The position numbers were made by a program, and so were the translations under genes. From Sphaerochaeta sp. (GTDB lineage: Bacteria > Spirochaetota > Spirochaetia > Sphaerochaetales > Sphaerochaetaceae): a stretch of 61,778 nucleotides of DNA. Below the pieces are notes generated by a model that did no database searches, was not told where the DNA came from, and was given only the letters and a program-made list of their open reading frames with translations. Below, piece after piece: positions 16,976-26,135 of the stretch (within the stretch, counting starts at the first letter, position 1; each line of letters opens with the position of its first letter). The DNA is taken from assembly GCA_016342655.1 (NCBI GenBank), contig JAEINL010000015.1, forward strand, positions 1-61,778, given 5' to 3'.

Positions 16976-18478
16976 TCACTTTAGATTCCCCCTGTGTGTG
17001 CCTGTCGAATATTCCATGATTGTGATTTCAGAAATCTCAGGCCTGGACAGCTCTGCTGCGATCTCTCCTTTGTAGAGGACGACGCAGCGGTCTGCCAACT
17101 GCTGTATTTCAGGATATTCACTCGTAAAGAACAACACAGCCTTGCCTGCGGCTGCGAGTTCGACCACCAGCTTGTAGATTGCAAACTTTGCCCCCACATC
17201 AATGCCTTGTGTGGGATTGTCCATAATGTAGACATCAGCGTCGATCTCGAGCCAACGGCTGAGAATGACCTTCTGCTGATTCCCTCCCGAAAGGGATGTT
17301 ATCGGGTTGAGGTCACATCCGACGCGGATGTTCATTCGCTTGCGGCTCCTCTCAAAGCGAGCATGCTCTGTCTTCTGACTGACCAACAGGCTCTTGTGTT
17401 TTGCTACCAGGTAGGCAAGAGAGTTATTGGTGCGGATATTCAAATCCGGCAGGATGCCACGCTCTTTGCGATTTCTCGGGATCATAGCAATACCACTTCG
17501 CATGACTGTGCGGATGTCCTTCAGGTTCAGAAGGCCTCGACTTGTCTCAACGTTCCCCTTCTTTAGCACCGTCGCCCCAAATAGGGAGGTGGCAAGCTCA
17601 TCAGTACCCGATCCCTGAAGGCCGGTAAAGACGATGATCTCACCGGGATGTAACGAGAATGAGACATCCTTGAAGGTTTTTCCCTGCAAGGCTGTAGCCT
17701 TGAGGACCACCTCGTCTGATATGGTTGAGGTGATGCCATCCCTGATATGAGCCTGGACAAAGCGTTTGCCCACCAAAAGCTCGGTAGCCTTGTGATCGTC
17801 AATATCCTTGATATCTCCACTTTGGATAAAGGCTCCATCACGAAGCACTGTGTACCTGTCACAGATATGAAAGATTTCAGGCATCTTGTGGGAAATATAG
17901 ATGAAGGTCACCCCTTCCTTTTTCAGGTTCTCCATGATAGTGAACAGCTTCATGATCTCACGGTTGTTCAGGGCTGTGGTAGGCTCATCCATGATGATAA
18001 GCTCAGAGGAAAACAAAAGAGCACGTGCGATCTCTACCATCTGCTTTTGTGCTGTGTCGAGCTCACCCACCACCGTGGTGGCCTTGATACCAGAGTTCAT
18101 CGAGTCCAGCACCTTCTGGGCATGCTCGACTTCTCTCTGCTTATCCACTCTCCATGCGTGTTTGGCATATTCCTCACCCAGGAACATGTTCTGATAGACA
18201 CTCAGGTCATTGCAGAGGTTGAGTTCCTGGTGAATGAACCTGATCTTCAGGCTATTGGCTTTACCGGGAGTCATTCCTCCGACAACATTTCCATCGATGA
18301 CGATAGCCCCACTGTCAGGGGGAAACGTACCTGCAAGCACATTCATCAGGGTAGTCTTGCCAGCCCCATTCTCACCCAACAGGCCGTGGATCTCTCCAGG
18401 TTGGGTAATGAAGGAGACATCCTTCAACGCCTCGACAGGGCCGAAGGTCTTCACTATGTTCTTCATTTCCAGAATCAT
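16976..18478 (-). CDS. Ribose/sugar-type ABC transporter ATPase, duplicated NBD (RbsA-like)
   Basis: A 500-aa protein with two ATPase domains, as usual for CUT2 systems. NBD1 has Walker A GENGAGKTT (about residue 36) and Walker B IIMDEPTTAL, but its signature region reads ELDTAQKQMVE instead of LSGGQ. NBD2 has a degenerate P-loop, GLQGSGTDE, a good signature LSGGNQQKV, and DNPTQGID in place of the Walker B DEPT. The degenerate second P-loop is family-typical; the other deviations are less standard. ATG 18478 has GGGAG about 10 nt upstream; further in-frame upstream codons lack a better site. Confidence 0.88.
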   Translation of the reverse strand: MILEMKNIVKTFGPVEALKDVSFITQPGEIHGLLGENGAGKTTLMNVLAGTFPPDSGAIVIDGNVVGGMTPGKANSLKIRFIHQELNLCNDLSVYQNMFLGEEYAKHAWRVDKQREVEHAQKVLDSMNSGIKATTVVGELDTAQKQMVEIARALLFSSELIIMDEPTTALNNREIMKLFTIMENLKKEGVTFIYISHKMPEIFHICDRYTVLRDGAFIQSGDIKDIDDHKATELLVGKRFVQAHIRDGITSTISDEVVLKATALQGKTFKDVSFSLHPGEIIVFTGLQGSGTDELATSLFGATVLKKGNVETSRGLLNLKDIRTVMRSGIAMIPRNRKERGILPDLNIRTNNSLAYLVAKHKSLLVSQKTEHARFERSRKRMNIRVGCDLNPITSLSGGNQQKVILSRWLEIDADVYIMDNPTQGIDVGAKFAIYKLVVELAAAGKAVLFFTSEYPEIQQLADRCVVLYKGEIAAELSRPEISEITIMEYSTGTHRGNLK

Positions 18479-18572
18479 GAGTTTTGCACTCCCTTCCATC
18501 CTACACGAGTTGCCCAAGAGGGCAGGATATCCCACCCCCTAAGGGCAACTTTACACTACACAAACATTCAGT

Positions 18573-19580
18573 CTACAGGCTATAGCGGGTCTTATAGAGG
18601 TCTCCCTGCATATATGGCTTGTAATTGGTCTTGTCAATCATGGCTGTGGGAACCTTGTAGATCTTCTCAAGCTTTTCACCCTGCATTACCTTCCAACCGA
18701 GATCCACTGCATCGCGGACCATGGAGGGAGAGAAGGTGTAGGTCATGAAATCAATGCCCGCAAGACCAGAATTGTCAAACAACTTCATGAAGCCTTCGCC
18801 GGCAGAGACACCATTGATGAGTCTGATATTGATCTTGGCACTGCCATTGTAGTTTTTCAGGGCCTCGACGATACCAAAGACGATCTCATCATCATGGGTC
18901 CAGATGGCCTTGATGGACTCGATCTCAGCCTTGCTCTTGGTGTTGAGGAAACTTTCCATCTGCTCCATGGCAGTCTGCTGACTCCAGTTGGTGACAAAGG
19001 ATTGGACCAGGTTGAAGTTCTTGCTCGCGGTGGTGAGGAACCCATTGGTCCTTTCCATGGGAACGGTGGAACTGTCTCCCTTGAACTCAAGGTAGTTTAC
19101 CTGCCCCTTGGCAAGATCAGCTTTGAAATACTCGTTGAAGTACTTTCCAGCCCCCACTCCGATGGCAACGTTATCTCCGGAGATCTCAGCGGTGGGAACC
19201 AAGCCTTCGATGAAACGGTCATATACGATGAGGGGAACGCCTGCTTCCATGACAGACTGGGCTGAGGAGCGAAGCTCATCCCCTGTTACCGGCCAGAGTA
19301 CCATTACAGATGGCTTCATACCAAGGATGGTTTCAACAGCATTGCTCTGCTCACCACTTTCAGCAGCAGTCATGAAACGGTAGTCAAACCCATGTTCTTT
19401 AGCGAGGGCCTTGACCTGTGCCTCACAGTGACGGATAGACTCGGCAGTAAAGCCGTGGTCAGCGCTGGGGGTAACTACTCCCATCAATTGTTTCTTGGTA
19501 GCCGATTCTGAAGCACCGGCAGCAAAGACGACGCTGGTTACTACCAGCAGGATGGCTAAAACGGCCAACATTTTCTTCAT
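18573..19580 (-). CDS. Sugar ABC transporter substrate-binding protein (RbsB-like)
   Basis: A 335-aa exported periplasmic-binding protein of the Peripla_BP_4 type. The signal peptide is MKKMLAVLAILLVVTSVVFA then AGASES. Sequence features include MGVVTPSADHGFTAESIRH, VLWPVTGDELRSSAQ, VPLIVYDRF and IWTHDDEIVFG, all matching ribose/galactose-type binding proteins. GGAGG lies 7 nt before ATG 19580. It is the first gene of the operon that continues with RbsA, RbsC, the dehydrogenase and the isomerase, about 225 bp from the divergent LacI regulator. Confidence 0.9.
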   Translation of the reverse strand: MKKMLAVLAILLVVTSVVFAAGASESATKKQLMGVVTPSADHGFTAESIRHCEAQVKALAKEHGFDYRFMTAAESGEQSNAVETILGMKPSVMVLWPVTGDELRSSAQSVMEAGVPLIVYDRFIEGLVPTAEISGDNVAIGVGAGKYFNEYFKADLAKGQVNYLEFKGDSSTVPMERTNGFLTTASKNFNLVQSFVTNWSQQTAMEQMESFLNTKSKAEIESIKAIWTHDDEIVFGIVEALKNYNGSAKINIRLINGVSAGEGFMKLFDNSGLAGIDFMTYTFSPSMVRDAVDLGWKVMQGEKLEKIYKVPTAMIDKTNYKPYMQGDLYKTRYSL

Positions 19581-19805
19581 ACGAACCTCCTGACAGGCAA
19601 ACATAGGGTTGCCTGCTTGTACGTTAGTATAAATCTTTCAGAAAATATGTCAACTTTTTTCGAAATTTTCAATTTATTACTACTAATTCTCTAAAATTAT
19701 GCCAAAAATCTCTAAATTACTCAACTCTCTTGTAAAATTTTACATATTTTACATTTTATTCTTGAAAACTGTGAAGAGACCTCGTACACTACAAAGCAGG
19801 GGTAC

Positions 19806-20834
19806 ATGAAGATGAAACACCACAAGAAAATTACCTACTCGGAAATATCAGATTTATCAGGAATATCCATTGCAACCATATCCAGGGTCATAAACAACTC
19901 TTCCAATGTCAGGGAAGAGACAAGAAATGCTGTCATCGAGTCGATGAAAAGCCTGGGATATGACACCTCTACGATCGAAGCACTCTCACTGAAAAGCAAT
20001 GACCTGATCATTTTCAACATTCCCTCGTTGGACAACCCCTTCTATAGCCTCATCATCAAGGGGGCAAAGGCTGCGGCTCAGCGTAACGGGTACAACATGC
20101 TGGTCAACGAGGATCCCCTCGATGACAAATCCATCGAGGCTTTCTCAGGGCTAGTGAAAAAGACCAATGCTGCTGGGCTCATCACCACCAACTGCATCAC
20201 CCGATCAAACCTGCTCAAGCTCAATGCGATCCTCCCCCTGGTGCAGTGCTGTGAGTGTATTCCTACAGCTAACATCCCTTTTGTCACCATTGATGACGTT
20301 TCGGCTGCACGAAATGCGGTGAGCTATCTGATTTCCCTAGGAAAGAAGCGTATAGCCTTCATCAACGGGCCATTGGAATATAAGTATGCGCAGGACCGCC
20401 TGAAGGGGTACCTACAGGCCTTGGATGCTGCCCATATTGAAAAGGATAGTGACAGAATCATCCAACTGCAGGAGATCAACTACGATATGGCTGTCTCTGC
20501 AGCCTTCCAGCTGTTGAACTCAGAAAAGAGGCCTGATGCCTTCTTTACAAGCAGTGATGTCTATGCAGCGGCTGCCATCAAGGCAGCAAGACGCTCTTCG
20601 CTGAGGGTTCCCCAGGACATAGCCATTGTGGGATTTGATAACATCGAGCTATCCTCTATGTGCACCCCTTCCATAACGACAGTCAACCAGCCAAAGTTCC
20701 AGCTAGGACTGCTCAGTTGTGAGATGCTGATAAAGAGGATCTCTCAAGAGCAGATCCCCATCAGTAACATGTATATGGATACAGAGCTTATCGTACGGGA
20801 GACAACCCAGAGCTCTATGGCCGACTTCAGATAA
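19806..20834 (+). CDS. LacI family transcriptional regulator
   Basis: A 342-aa regulator. The N-terminal HTH and hinge read SEISDLSGISIATISRVINN (residues 12-31), as usual for LacI. The effector domain includes IINGPLEYKYAQDRLKG-like and IAIVGFDNIELSSMCTPSITT-like elements. The gene diverges from the sugar transporter operon across an AT-rich 225-bp region, so it most likely controls that operon. I could not pick a confident operator by eye. No ideal Shine-Dalgarno is seen; AGGGGT lies just upstream of the start. Confidence 0.9.
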   Translation: MKMKHHKKITYSEISDLSGISIATISRVINNSSNVREETRNAVIESMKSLGYDTSTIEALSLKSNDLIIFNIPSLDNPFYSLIIKGAKAAAQRNGYNMLVNEDPLDDKSIEAFSGLVKKTNAAGLITTNCITRSNLLKLNAILPLVQCCECIPTANIPFVTIDDVSAARNAVSYLISLGKKRIAFINGPLEYKYAQDRLKGYLQALDAAHIEKDSDRIIQLQEINYDMAVSAAFQLLNSEKRPDAFFTSSDVYAAAAIKAARRSSLRVPQDIAIVGFDNIELSSMCTPSITTVNQPKFQLGLLSCEMLIKRISQEQIPISNMYMDTELIVRETTQSSMADFR

Positions 20835-20867
20835 TTGGACAGTAAGATATCCCGTAAATTCTTAGCC

Positions 20868-21737
20868 CTACCCCTTCACAGCCCCTATCATGATTCCTTT
20901 GACAAAATACCTCTGGAGGAACGGGTAGAGTATGATGATGGGAAGTGTGCTGGTTATGATGACAGCACTCTTGATTGAGATTGCTATGCTCGTCTTGTCC
21001 CCTGCTCCGGCAGCATCACCGACCATGCTGGTGCCAGTCACTATGTTGCGTAGGAAAAGCATGACAGGAAACTGCGAACTCTTGAGGTAGATCAGGCCAT
21101 TGAACCAGTCGTTCCAGAAGAAAACTGCTGTATAGAGCCCGACTGTGGCAAGAGCCGCACCACTGAGGGGCAGGATTATTCTCAAGAGGATACCGAGGTA
21201 GTCCAGGCCATCGATGATGGCAGCCTCCTCCAAGTCGTCCGGGATGGTGCGGAAGAAGTTTATCAGGAGGATCAGGTTGAACTGGTTTATCGCAAAAGGC
21301 AGCAACATCGCCCACCTTGTATTGACCAGGTGCAAGCTAGAAACCAGAAGGTAATTGGGGATGAGCCCTCCGGTGAAAAACATGGAGAATATCACCAGCT
21401 TCATCAGGGCCTTATGCCCTCTGAGCTTGCTTTTGCTCAGCGGATAGGCAAAGAGAATCATCATTACCAGGGAGATGGCTGTCCCTACAAAGGTATAGAG
21501 GAGGGTATTGCCATAGGCATGGAAGAAGTTAGGATAGCTGAAGATCTGCAGGTATGCCTCAATGTTGAGGCCTTTGGGCCAGAGAAAGACTTCATTGTTG
21601 ATGATGGCTCTCGGACTGGAAAGGGAGAGGGCTATCATGTAGACAAACGGGATAAGGCAGAGCACCAGCGAGGTGAACATTACCAAATTGACAAAGAGGT
21701 TGAAGAGGAAGTTGGAGCGTGTCTTGTATTGTTTCAT
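20868..21737 (-). CDS. CUT1 ABC transporter permease (LplC/MalG-like)
   Basis: An integral membrane protein of about 289 aa with six hydrophobic segments and the EAA loop DDLEEAAIIDGLDYL. LplC-type permeases import oligosaccharides or amino-sugar oligomers. ATG 21737 lies just after the previous stop at 21739; ATG 21752 is an alternative that overlaps the previous gene. It is the last gene of the binding-protein/permease/permease set. No ATPase gene accompanies it, so a shared MsmX/UgpC-type ATPase elsewhere is likely. Confidence 0.85.
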   Translation of the reverse strand: MKQYKTRSNFLFNLFVNLVMFTSLVLCLIPFVYMIALSLSSPRAIINNEVFLWPKGLNIEAYLQIFSYPNFFHAYGNTLLYTFVGTAISLVMMILFAYPLSKSKLRGHKALMKLVIFSMFFTGGLIPNYLLVSSLHLVNTRWAMLLPFAINQFNLILLINFFRTIPDDLEEAAIIDGLDYLGILLRIILPLSGAALATVGLYTAVFFWNDWFNGLIYLKSSQFPVMLFLRNIVTGTSMVGDAAGAGDKTSIAISIKSAVIITSTLPIIILYPFLQRYFVKGIMIGAVKG

Positions 21738-21738
21738 A

Positions 21739-22674
21739 TCAGTAGATCCCATCGCCGGTGAGGCGTTTGCTCAAGGAGTTGCTGCCTGCAACCAGCACGA
21801 TGCCTATCAGGCCGCTGAACAGCCCGATGGCAGTCGCATAGGAGTAGTTCTGGTTGGCGAGGCCTGTACGGTAGACCAGGGTGTCGATGATATCGCTGAC
21901 CATACTGTTATCAGGGGTATACATTAGCAGGACCTTCTCAAAACCCAGGGAGAGCAGGCGCCCCACATTGAGAATCAGCATCACCATGATGGTGGGCATG
22001 ATCGAGGGTATGGTGATGTAGATGATCTGCTGGCCCTTGTTCGCACCGTCGATGGTAGCCGCCTCATAGAGGTCGGCGGGGATGCCGGTGATGGCAGCCA
22101 AGTAGATGATAGCTGTCCATCCGGTATATTGCCAAGTGTCCACAAGCACATATATAAGGCGGAAATACTTACTGTCGTTCATAAAGTATATTGCATCCAG
22201 GCCAAAGAGCCTCTCCCTCAGAAGGTTGATGATGCCTGACGAGGGGGAGAGAAGCTCTCCCAGAATGGCTATCACCACTACTGTGGATATGAAGCGCGGC
22301 ATGTAGGAAACTGTCTGCACCACCTTCTTGAAGGCAAGGTGGCGCACTTCGTTCACCAGGATGGCGAAAAGGATGGGAATGGGAAAGTTGACTATCAGGT
22401 TGAGCAGACTCAGGACCAAGGTATTCCGGAAGGCCCGCCAGAAAGCAGGGTCCTCAAAGAAGCGCTTGAAATACTGAAGGCCGACCCATTCGGTCCCCCA
22501 AGCCCCCATTCCAGGGCGATAGCGACGGAAGGCAAGGACGTTGCCTACCATCGGGGCATACTTGAAAACAAGAAAATACAACAGAGGAAGAACCAGCATC
22601 AGATAGAGCTGCCAATACCTTGTAAAGTACTTTTTCGTTGAAATCGTATTGACAGTGTCATTCTTCGCCTTCAT
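21739..22674 (-). CDS. CUT1 ABC transporter permease (LplB-like)
   Basis: A 311-aa permease with six hydrophobic segments and the EAA loop ADLYEAATIDGANKG at about residues 200-215. The sequence family is that of LplB/YteP polysaccharide-type permeases. GGAGGTATGA directly precedes ATG 22674. A 10-bp hairpin separates it from the binding-protein gene. Confidence 0.88.
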   Translation of the reverse strand: MKAKNDTVNTISTKKYFTRYWQLYLMLVLPLLYFLVFKYAPMVGNVLAFRRYRPGMGAWGTEWVGLQYFKRFFEDPAFWRAFRNTLVLSLLNLIVNFPIPILFAILVNEVRHLAFKKVVQTVSYMPRFISTVVVIAILGELLSPSSGIINLLRERLFGLDAIYFMNDSKYFRLIYVLVDTWQYTGWTAIIYLAAITGIPADLYEAATIDGANKGQQIIYITIPSIMPTIMVMLILNVGRLLSLGFEKVLLMYTPDNSMVSDIIDTLVYRTGLANQNYSYATAIGLFSGLIGIVLVAGSNSLSKRLTGDGIY

Positions 22675-22692
22675 TCATACCTCCAAAAGCAA

Positions 22693-22723
22693 TAGGCCCT
22701 GCCCTTTCTTCGAGCAGGGCCTA
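22693..22723 (-). terminator. Intra-operon hairpin after the binding-protein gene
   Basis: TAGGCCCTGC (22693-22702) pairs perfectly with 22714-22723. It lies between the stop of the binding-protein gene (22740) and the permease start (22674), a common place for an mRNA-stabilising or partial-termination hairpin that raises binding-protein levels over permease. Confidence 0.6.
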
Positions 22724-22739
22724 CAAAAAAGTCCCTACA

Positions 22740-24281
22740 TTACAGGCTGGCGTTATACAAGGCTGTAAACTTCTCGATGCCCAGGTTCTTCATCTCCTTG
22801 ACATAAGTATCCCAATCACTGGTGAGACTCTTGCTGCCTGTCAGGAAAGCAGAATTCCAACGCTCAAACGTATCAAACAGAGGTGTCTGCAGGGTTCCTG
22901 CCTCCTCAGCCTGACGGTCGTCAAACTTCGCATTGGGAGGAATGGCCTGGATGACATTCCCTATGGCCTCGACTTCCTTGTTGATCCTTGCATAGTTAGC
23001 ATCATACTTGGTCATCTCACGCGCATTGATCCATACCATCTGGGTGACATCACTGCCACAGCCGTACTTCACCTGCAGGCTCTTGTAGATGCCTTCGCTT
23101 GAATTAAGGATTTCAGGGACGAACTGCACCTTGCCATCCTTCATAGTGTATGTGGTGCCTTCGACACCAAGACACCAGAGCTTGGCATTTTCTGTGGAGT
23201 AGAACATCTCGTCGACTGTTCTGACCAACTGCTCAAAGTCAGCTCTCTTGCTGGTCTTGTACGGGAAGAGGATTCCACTACCTGTCTTGCTCTTGGGCTG
23301 GTGGTGAGCACCGGCAGGGCCTGCAAGGGCCGGGTACATCTCCAGCTTGAAGCCGGGGATATTGCTGGTGGCGCTCACGCCTCCGATCTGGTCATAGTAG
23401 GCATAGGTTGCCATGGAAGCGCCGGTGGCGAGCTTCTGTGACCATTTGTCCCCATCGATGGGTTCAGCCATCTCAGGATCGAGCAACCCCTCTTTATACA
23501 GCTTGTGGAAAAAGCTGACATACGCTTTGTACTCTTCGCTGATGGCTCCTGCAAAATAGCGCTTGGCTGCATAGTCCCAGCTGAGGGTGTTGGTGCCACT
23601 AGCTCCATTCTTGCCCAGGGAGATACCCCAAGAGGGCATGGTCATGCGGTACAGTACCCTAGGTCCTGCCAAAATGGTCAGAGGATAGGAGGATGGGTTG
23701 TTCTGCTTGAATACCTTCAGAACATTGTACAGCTCGTCATAGGTCTTTGGAGCCTTCAGGTTGTACTTCTTGAGCAGGTCCTCACGTAAGATCAGACCAC
23801 CATCATAGAAGGGAACATCAAACAGGGAGGGCAGGAAGTAGCGTTTGCCATCCTTCAGATTCAGCAGGGCTATATTGTCCTCAAGGCCGAATTCCTTTAC
23901 CCTTGCGTTGAAGTTTGGGGTCCATTCCTTGTAGTCGCTGATGGGAACCAAGGCCCCGTTGAGGGCAAGGGCGGCATTCTCCCCCTTGGTTGACTGGTAG
24001 AGAATGACATCAGGTGCATTGGTGCCGGTGTTGAGGGCAAGAGAGACCTTTGTCTGATAGTCGGCGATGGGGATGATCTCAAATTCCACCTCAGCATTCA
24101 CCCGTTTCTGCACCTCTGTAACCGTCAGCCAATCCTGCTTGAACGGAAGTGTTGCGTTGTCCGAATAGTACAGGGAGAATTCGATAGGTCCCCCACTCTT
24201 CTTCTCTTGCACCCCTTGAGCGCTCAGGGTAAGTGCAACTGCCATGAAAATCAACAGAGAAACCAATAGGGTTTTCTTCAT
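22740..24281 (-). CDS. Extracellular substrate-binding protein, LplA-like (CUT1)
   Basis: A 513-aa exported solute-binding protein of family 1. The signal peptide is MKKTLLVSLLIFMAVALTLS then AQG. Length and layout match LplA-type proteins associated with LplBC permeases. GGAGGGG lies upstream of ATG 24281. By context with AnmK, NagZ, NamZ, MurQ and a MurR-like regulator, its ligand is likely GlcNAc-MurNAc, a MurNAc-containing oligomer or a muropeptide; that is inference. Confidence 0.85.
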   Translation of the reverse strand: MKKTLLVSLLIFMAVALTLSAQGVQEKKSGGPIEFSLYYSDNATLPFKQDWLTVTEVQKRVNAEVEFEIIPIADYQTKVSLALNTGTNAPDVILYQSTKGENAALALNGALVPISDYKEWTPNFNARVKEFGLEDNIALLNLKDGKRYFLPSLFDVPFYDGGLILREDLLKKYNLKAPKTYDELYNVLKVFKQNNPSSYPLTILAGPRVLYRMTMPSWGISLGKNGASGTNTLSWDYAAKRYFAGAISEEYKAYVSFFHKLYKEGLLDPEMAEPIDGDKWSQKLATGASMATYAYYDQIGGVSATSNIPGFKLEMYPALAGPAGAHHQPKSKTGSGILFPYKTSKRADFEQLVRTVDEMFYSTENAKLWCLGVEGTTYTMKDGKVQFVPEILNSSEGIYKSLQVKYGCGSDVTQMVWINAREMTKYDANYARINKEVEAIGNVIQAIPPNAKFDDRQAEEAGTLQTPLFDTFERWNSAFLTGSKSLTSDWDTYVKEMKNLGIEKFTALYNASL

Positions 24282-24422
24282 AGACCCCTCCTTTTGTATG
24301 TGAGAAACCGCACTGCGGTAATCCGTACAACCAGTCACTCAAGGTAAGTACAGCTTCAAGCATAGTGAGTGAATTGCTCCATTCCATTATAGGCATTGAA
24401 ATAGAGATAGGGCAACAAATAT

Positions 24423-24461
24423 TTTTACTTTAGTAAAATTTTTATATGAAAATATTTTTCA
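24423..24461. promoter_or_regulatory. Two dyads upstream of the transporter operon, candidate MurR-like operators
   Basis: TTTTACTTTAGTAAAA (24423-24438) and TGAAAATATTTTTCA (24447-24461) are near-perfect dyads. They lie 140-180 bp upstream of the binding-protein start at 24281 and abut the end of anmK. The second shares TGAAAA/TTTTCA half-sites with dyads at 28894 and 30781, the other intergenic regions of the salvage locus, so it is a candidate binding site for the RpiR-type regulator at 29881. Confidence 0.5.
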
Positions 24462-24462
24462 A

Positions 24463-25650
24463 TTACAGGAGAATCTTTCCCATTACTACGGGATGGATAG
24501 CTCCTGTGGCAGCAACCAAGGTGTTGGTCTTGCCACAGACTGCCTCATTGGCAAGAATCGCAAAGGCAACAGCCTCCTTGCTGTCGCTGTTATAGCCAAG
24601 ATCTTCCTGAGTAAGAACCTCGGTACCTTGCAAAAGGCTCTTGAGCGAAGTGAGCAAGGTCAGGTTATGACTGCCTCCACCGCTGACGATAAGGCGGGCG
24701 GGCATCCCCTTTGCAAAACGCTCCAAACCTCTGAGTACACACAGGGCGGTATACTCGGTAACCGTTGCAAGAAGGTCAAATGGGGCGATCATGAGCTCTT
24801 CCCGCCTTTTTTCCAGCATATCCACGTATTCCTGGCCGTAACGCTCCCTTCCTGTGGTCTTTGGGGGAGGGACCTTCAGGTAGTCATCGAGGTCCTCCAT
24901 CCAGGCAAGGAAGGTGGAGCTTACCACCCCTTGTCTTGCCATCTCCCCATCCGCATCAAAATAAGAGCGCCCTTTACTATAGCGATAGGCAAAAGCGTCT
25001 ATGACCATATTTCCAGGTCCTGTATCGAAAGCAATCACCTCCTCTTGCGAGCAGTCTTTTGCAAGGATGGTGATATTGCCAATGCCCCCGAGATTCAACA
25101 GGGCGACAGACTTCTCCTTGTCACGGAACAAAAGAAAATCAGTGTAGGGGACCAGAGGTGCTCCCTGCCCCCCTGCCGCCATATCCCGTACCCGAAAATC
25201 ACTGACCACTGCACACGAGAAGGCTTCTGCAAGCAGGGAGGGTTCCCCTACTTGCAAGGATCCCCGTACTTCACTAGCAAAATACTGTCGGCCTTGGGGG
25301 AGGTGATAGAGGGTATGCCCATGGCTTCCGATGAGAGTGACACTGCTGTAGGCAGTGTCACTCTCATCACAGACCTTTTTAGCAGAGAGGACAAACAGCT
25401 CGCCCAAACGGATGGAGACCATCAGAAGCTCTTCACTGCCTCCACTCTTCCCTTGTGCTAGTTGGAGCAGACGTTCACGAAAGGATTTCTCATAGGGAAG
25501 GGATACAAACCCAATCTCCTGTACACGGGTTTCAAGGCCAGAGCCAGTTATACGTACCAAGGATGCATCAATACCATCACAGCTGGTGCCGCTCATCAGA
25601 CCTATGACCAGACGGGTCTCCTTGCTAGCAAGGTCTTCTACCCTTCTCAC
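24463..25650 (-). CDS. anmK: Anhydro-N-acetylmuramic acid kinase
   Basis: A 395-aa ASKHA-fold kinase that opens 1,6-anhydro-MurNAc and phosphorylates it to MurNAc-6-phosphate. Diagnostic motifs are LVIGLMSGTSCDGIDA (about residues 14-29), DFRVRDMAAGGQGAPLVP (about 165), NLGGIGNIT, FDTGPGNMVID and SGGGSHN. Start GTG 25650 overlaps the preceding GNAT stop in GTGA. The gene is co-transcribed with nagZ and the DUF1343 gene. Confidence 0.95.
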   Translation of the reverse strand: MRRVEDLASKETRLVIGLMSGTSCDGIDASLVRITGSGLETRVQEIGFVSLPYEKSFRERLLQLAQGKSGGSEELLMVSIRLGELFVLSAKKVCDESDTAYSSVTLIGSHGHTLYHLPQGRQYFASEVRGSLQVGEPSLLAEAFSCAVVSDFRVRDMAAGGQGAPLVPYTDFLLFRDKEKSVALLNLGGIGNITILAKDCSQEEVIAFDTGPGNMVIDAFAYRYSKGRSYFDADGEMARQGVVSSTFLAWMEDLDDYLKVPPPKTTGRERYGQEYVDMLEKRREELMIAPFDLLATVTEYTALCVLRGLERFAKGMPARLIVSGGGSHNLTLLTSLKSLLQGTEVLTQEDLGYNSDSKEAVAFAILANEAVCGKTNTLVAATGAIHPVVMGKILL

Positions 25651-26126
25651 TCTTTCGCCCCAAGGTAATCCTTGTAGATGCCTGGTTTTGACCCTTCGAT
25701 AAGGGTGGCGCCCACAACTTTCTCATAGAACTGTTGGGGCCCTACCCCTCCTATAATGGCGTAGGCATACCCCTGTGCTCTAAGTGCATGGAGGCTTTGT
25801 AGCAACAAGGCTTTGCCGATTCCCTTCTTCTGTTCGCTCTCCAGCACCCTGGTGGGACCGAAGAAATTGGGGGCTGTGGCGTTGTAGCAGGCATAACCGA
25901 CTATCTCATTGCCCCTGGTGGCAAGAAACAGGGAGATGGGGGTATGGCTGAAGCAGACATCAGCCTCACCAACGGCACCCTGAGAGGAGTGCTCTCCTAT
26001 CCAAGCGAGTATGCGAATCTTGTCTGGCGCCATTGCACGACGGATCTCAATGCCATGGCCATACAATTGGGGGAGAATATCGTCCATTTCAGGCAACTCA
26101 TACAGTTTAACCAACATATCAGGCAT
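25647..26126 (-). CDS. GNAT family N-acetyltransferase
   Basis: A 159-aa GNAT. The acetyl-CoA-binding segment is VLESEQKKGIGKALL (about residues 95-110), preceded by EIVGYACYN. Its place between nagZ and anmK with a 4-bp overlap suggests a role on amino sugars or on stem-peptide products, but that is not shown. Similar GNAT genes are seen in amino-sugar salvage operons. Confidence 0.85.
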   Translation of the reverse strand: MPDMLVKLYELPEMDDILPQLYGHGIEIRRAMAPDKIRILAWIGEHSSQGAVGEADVCFSHTPISLFLATRGNEIVGYACYNATAPNFFGPTRVLESEQKKGIGKALLLQSLHALRAQGYAYAIIGGVGPQQFYEKVVGATLIEGSKPGIYKDYLGAKE

Positions 26127-26135
26127 ATAAATCTC

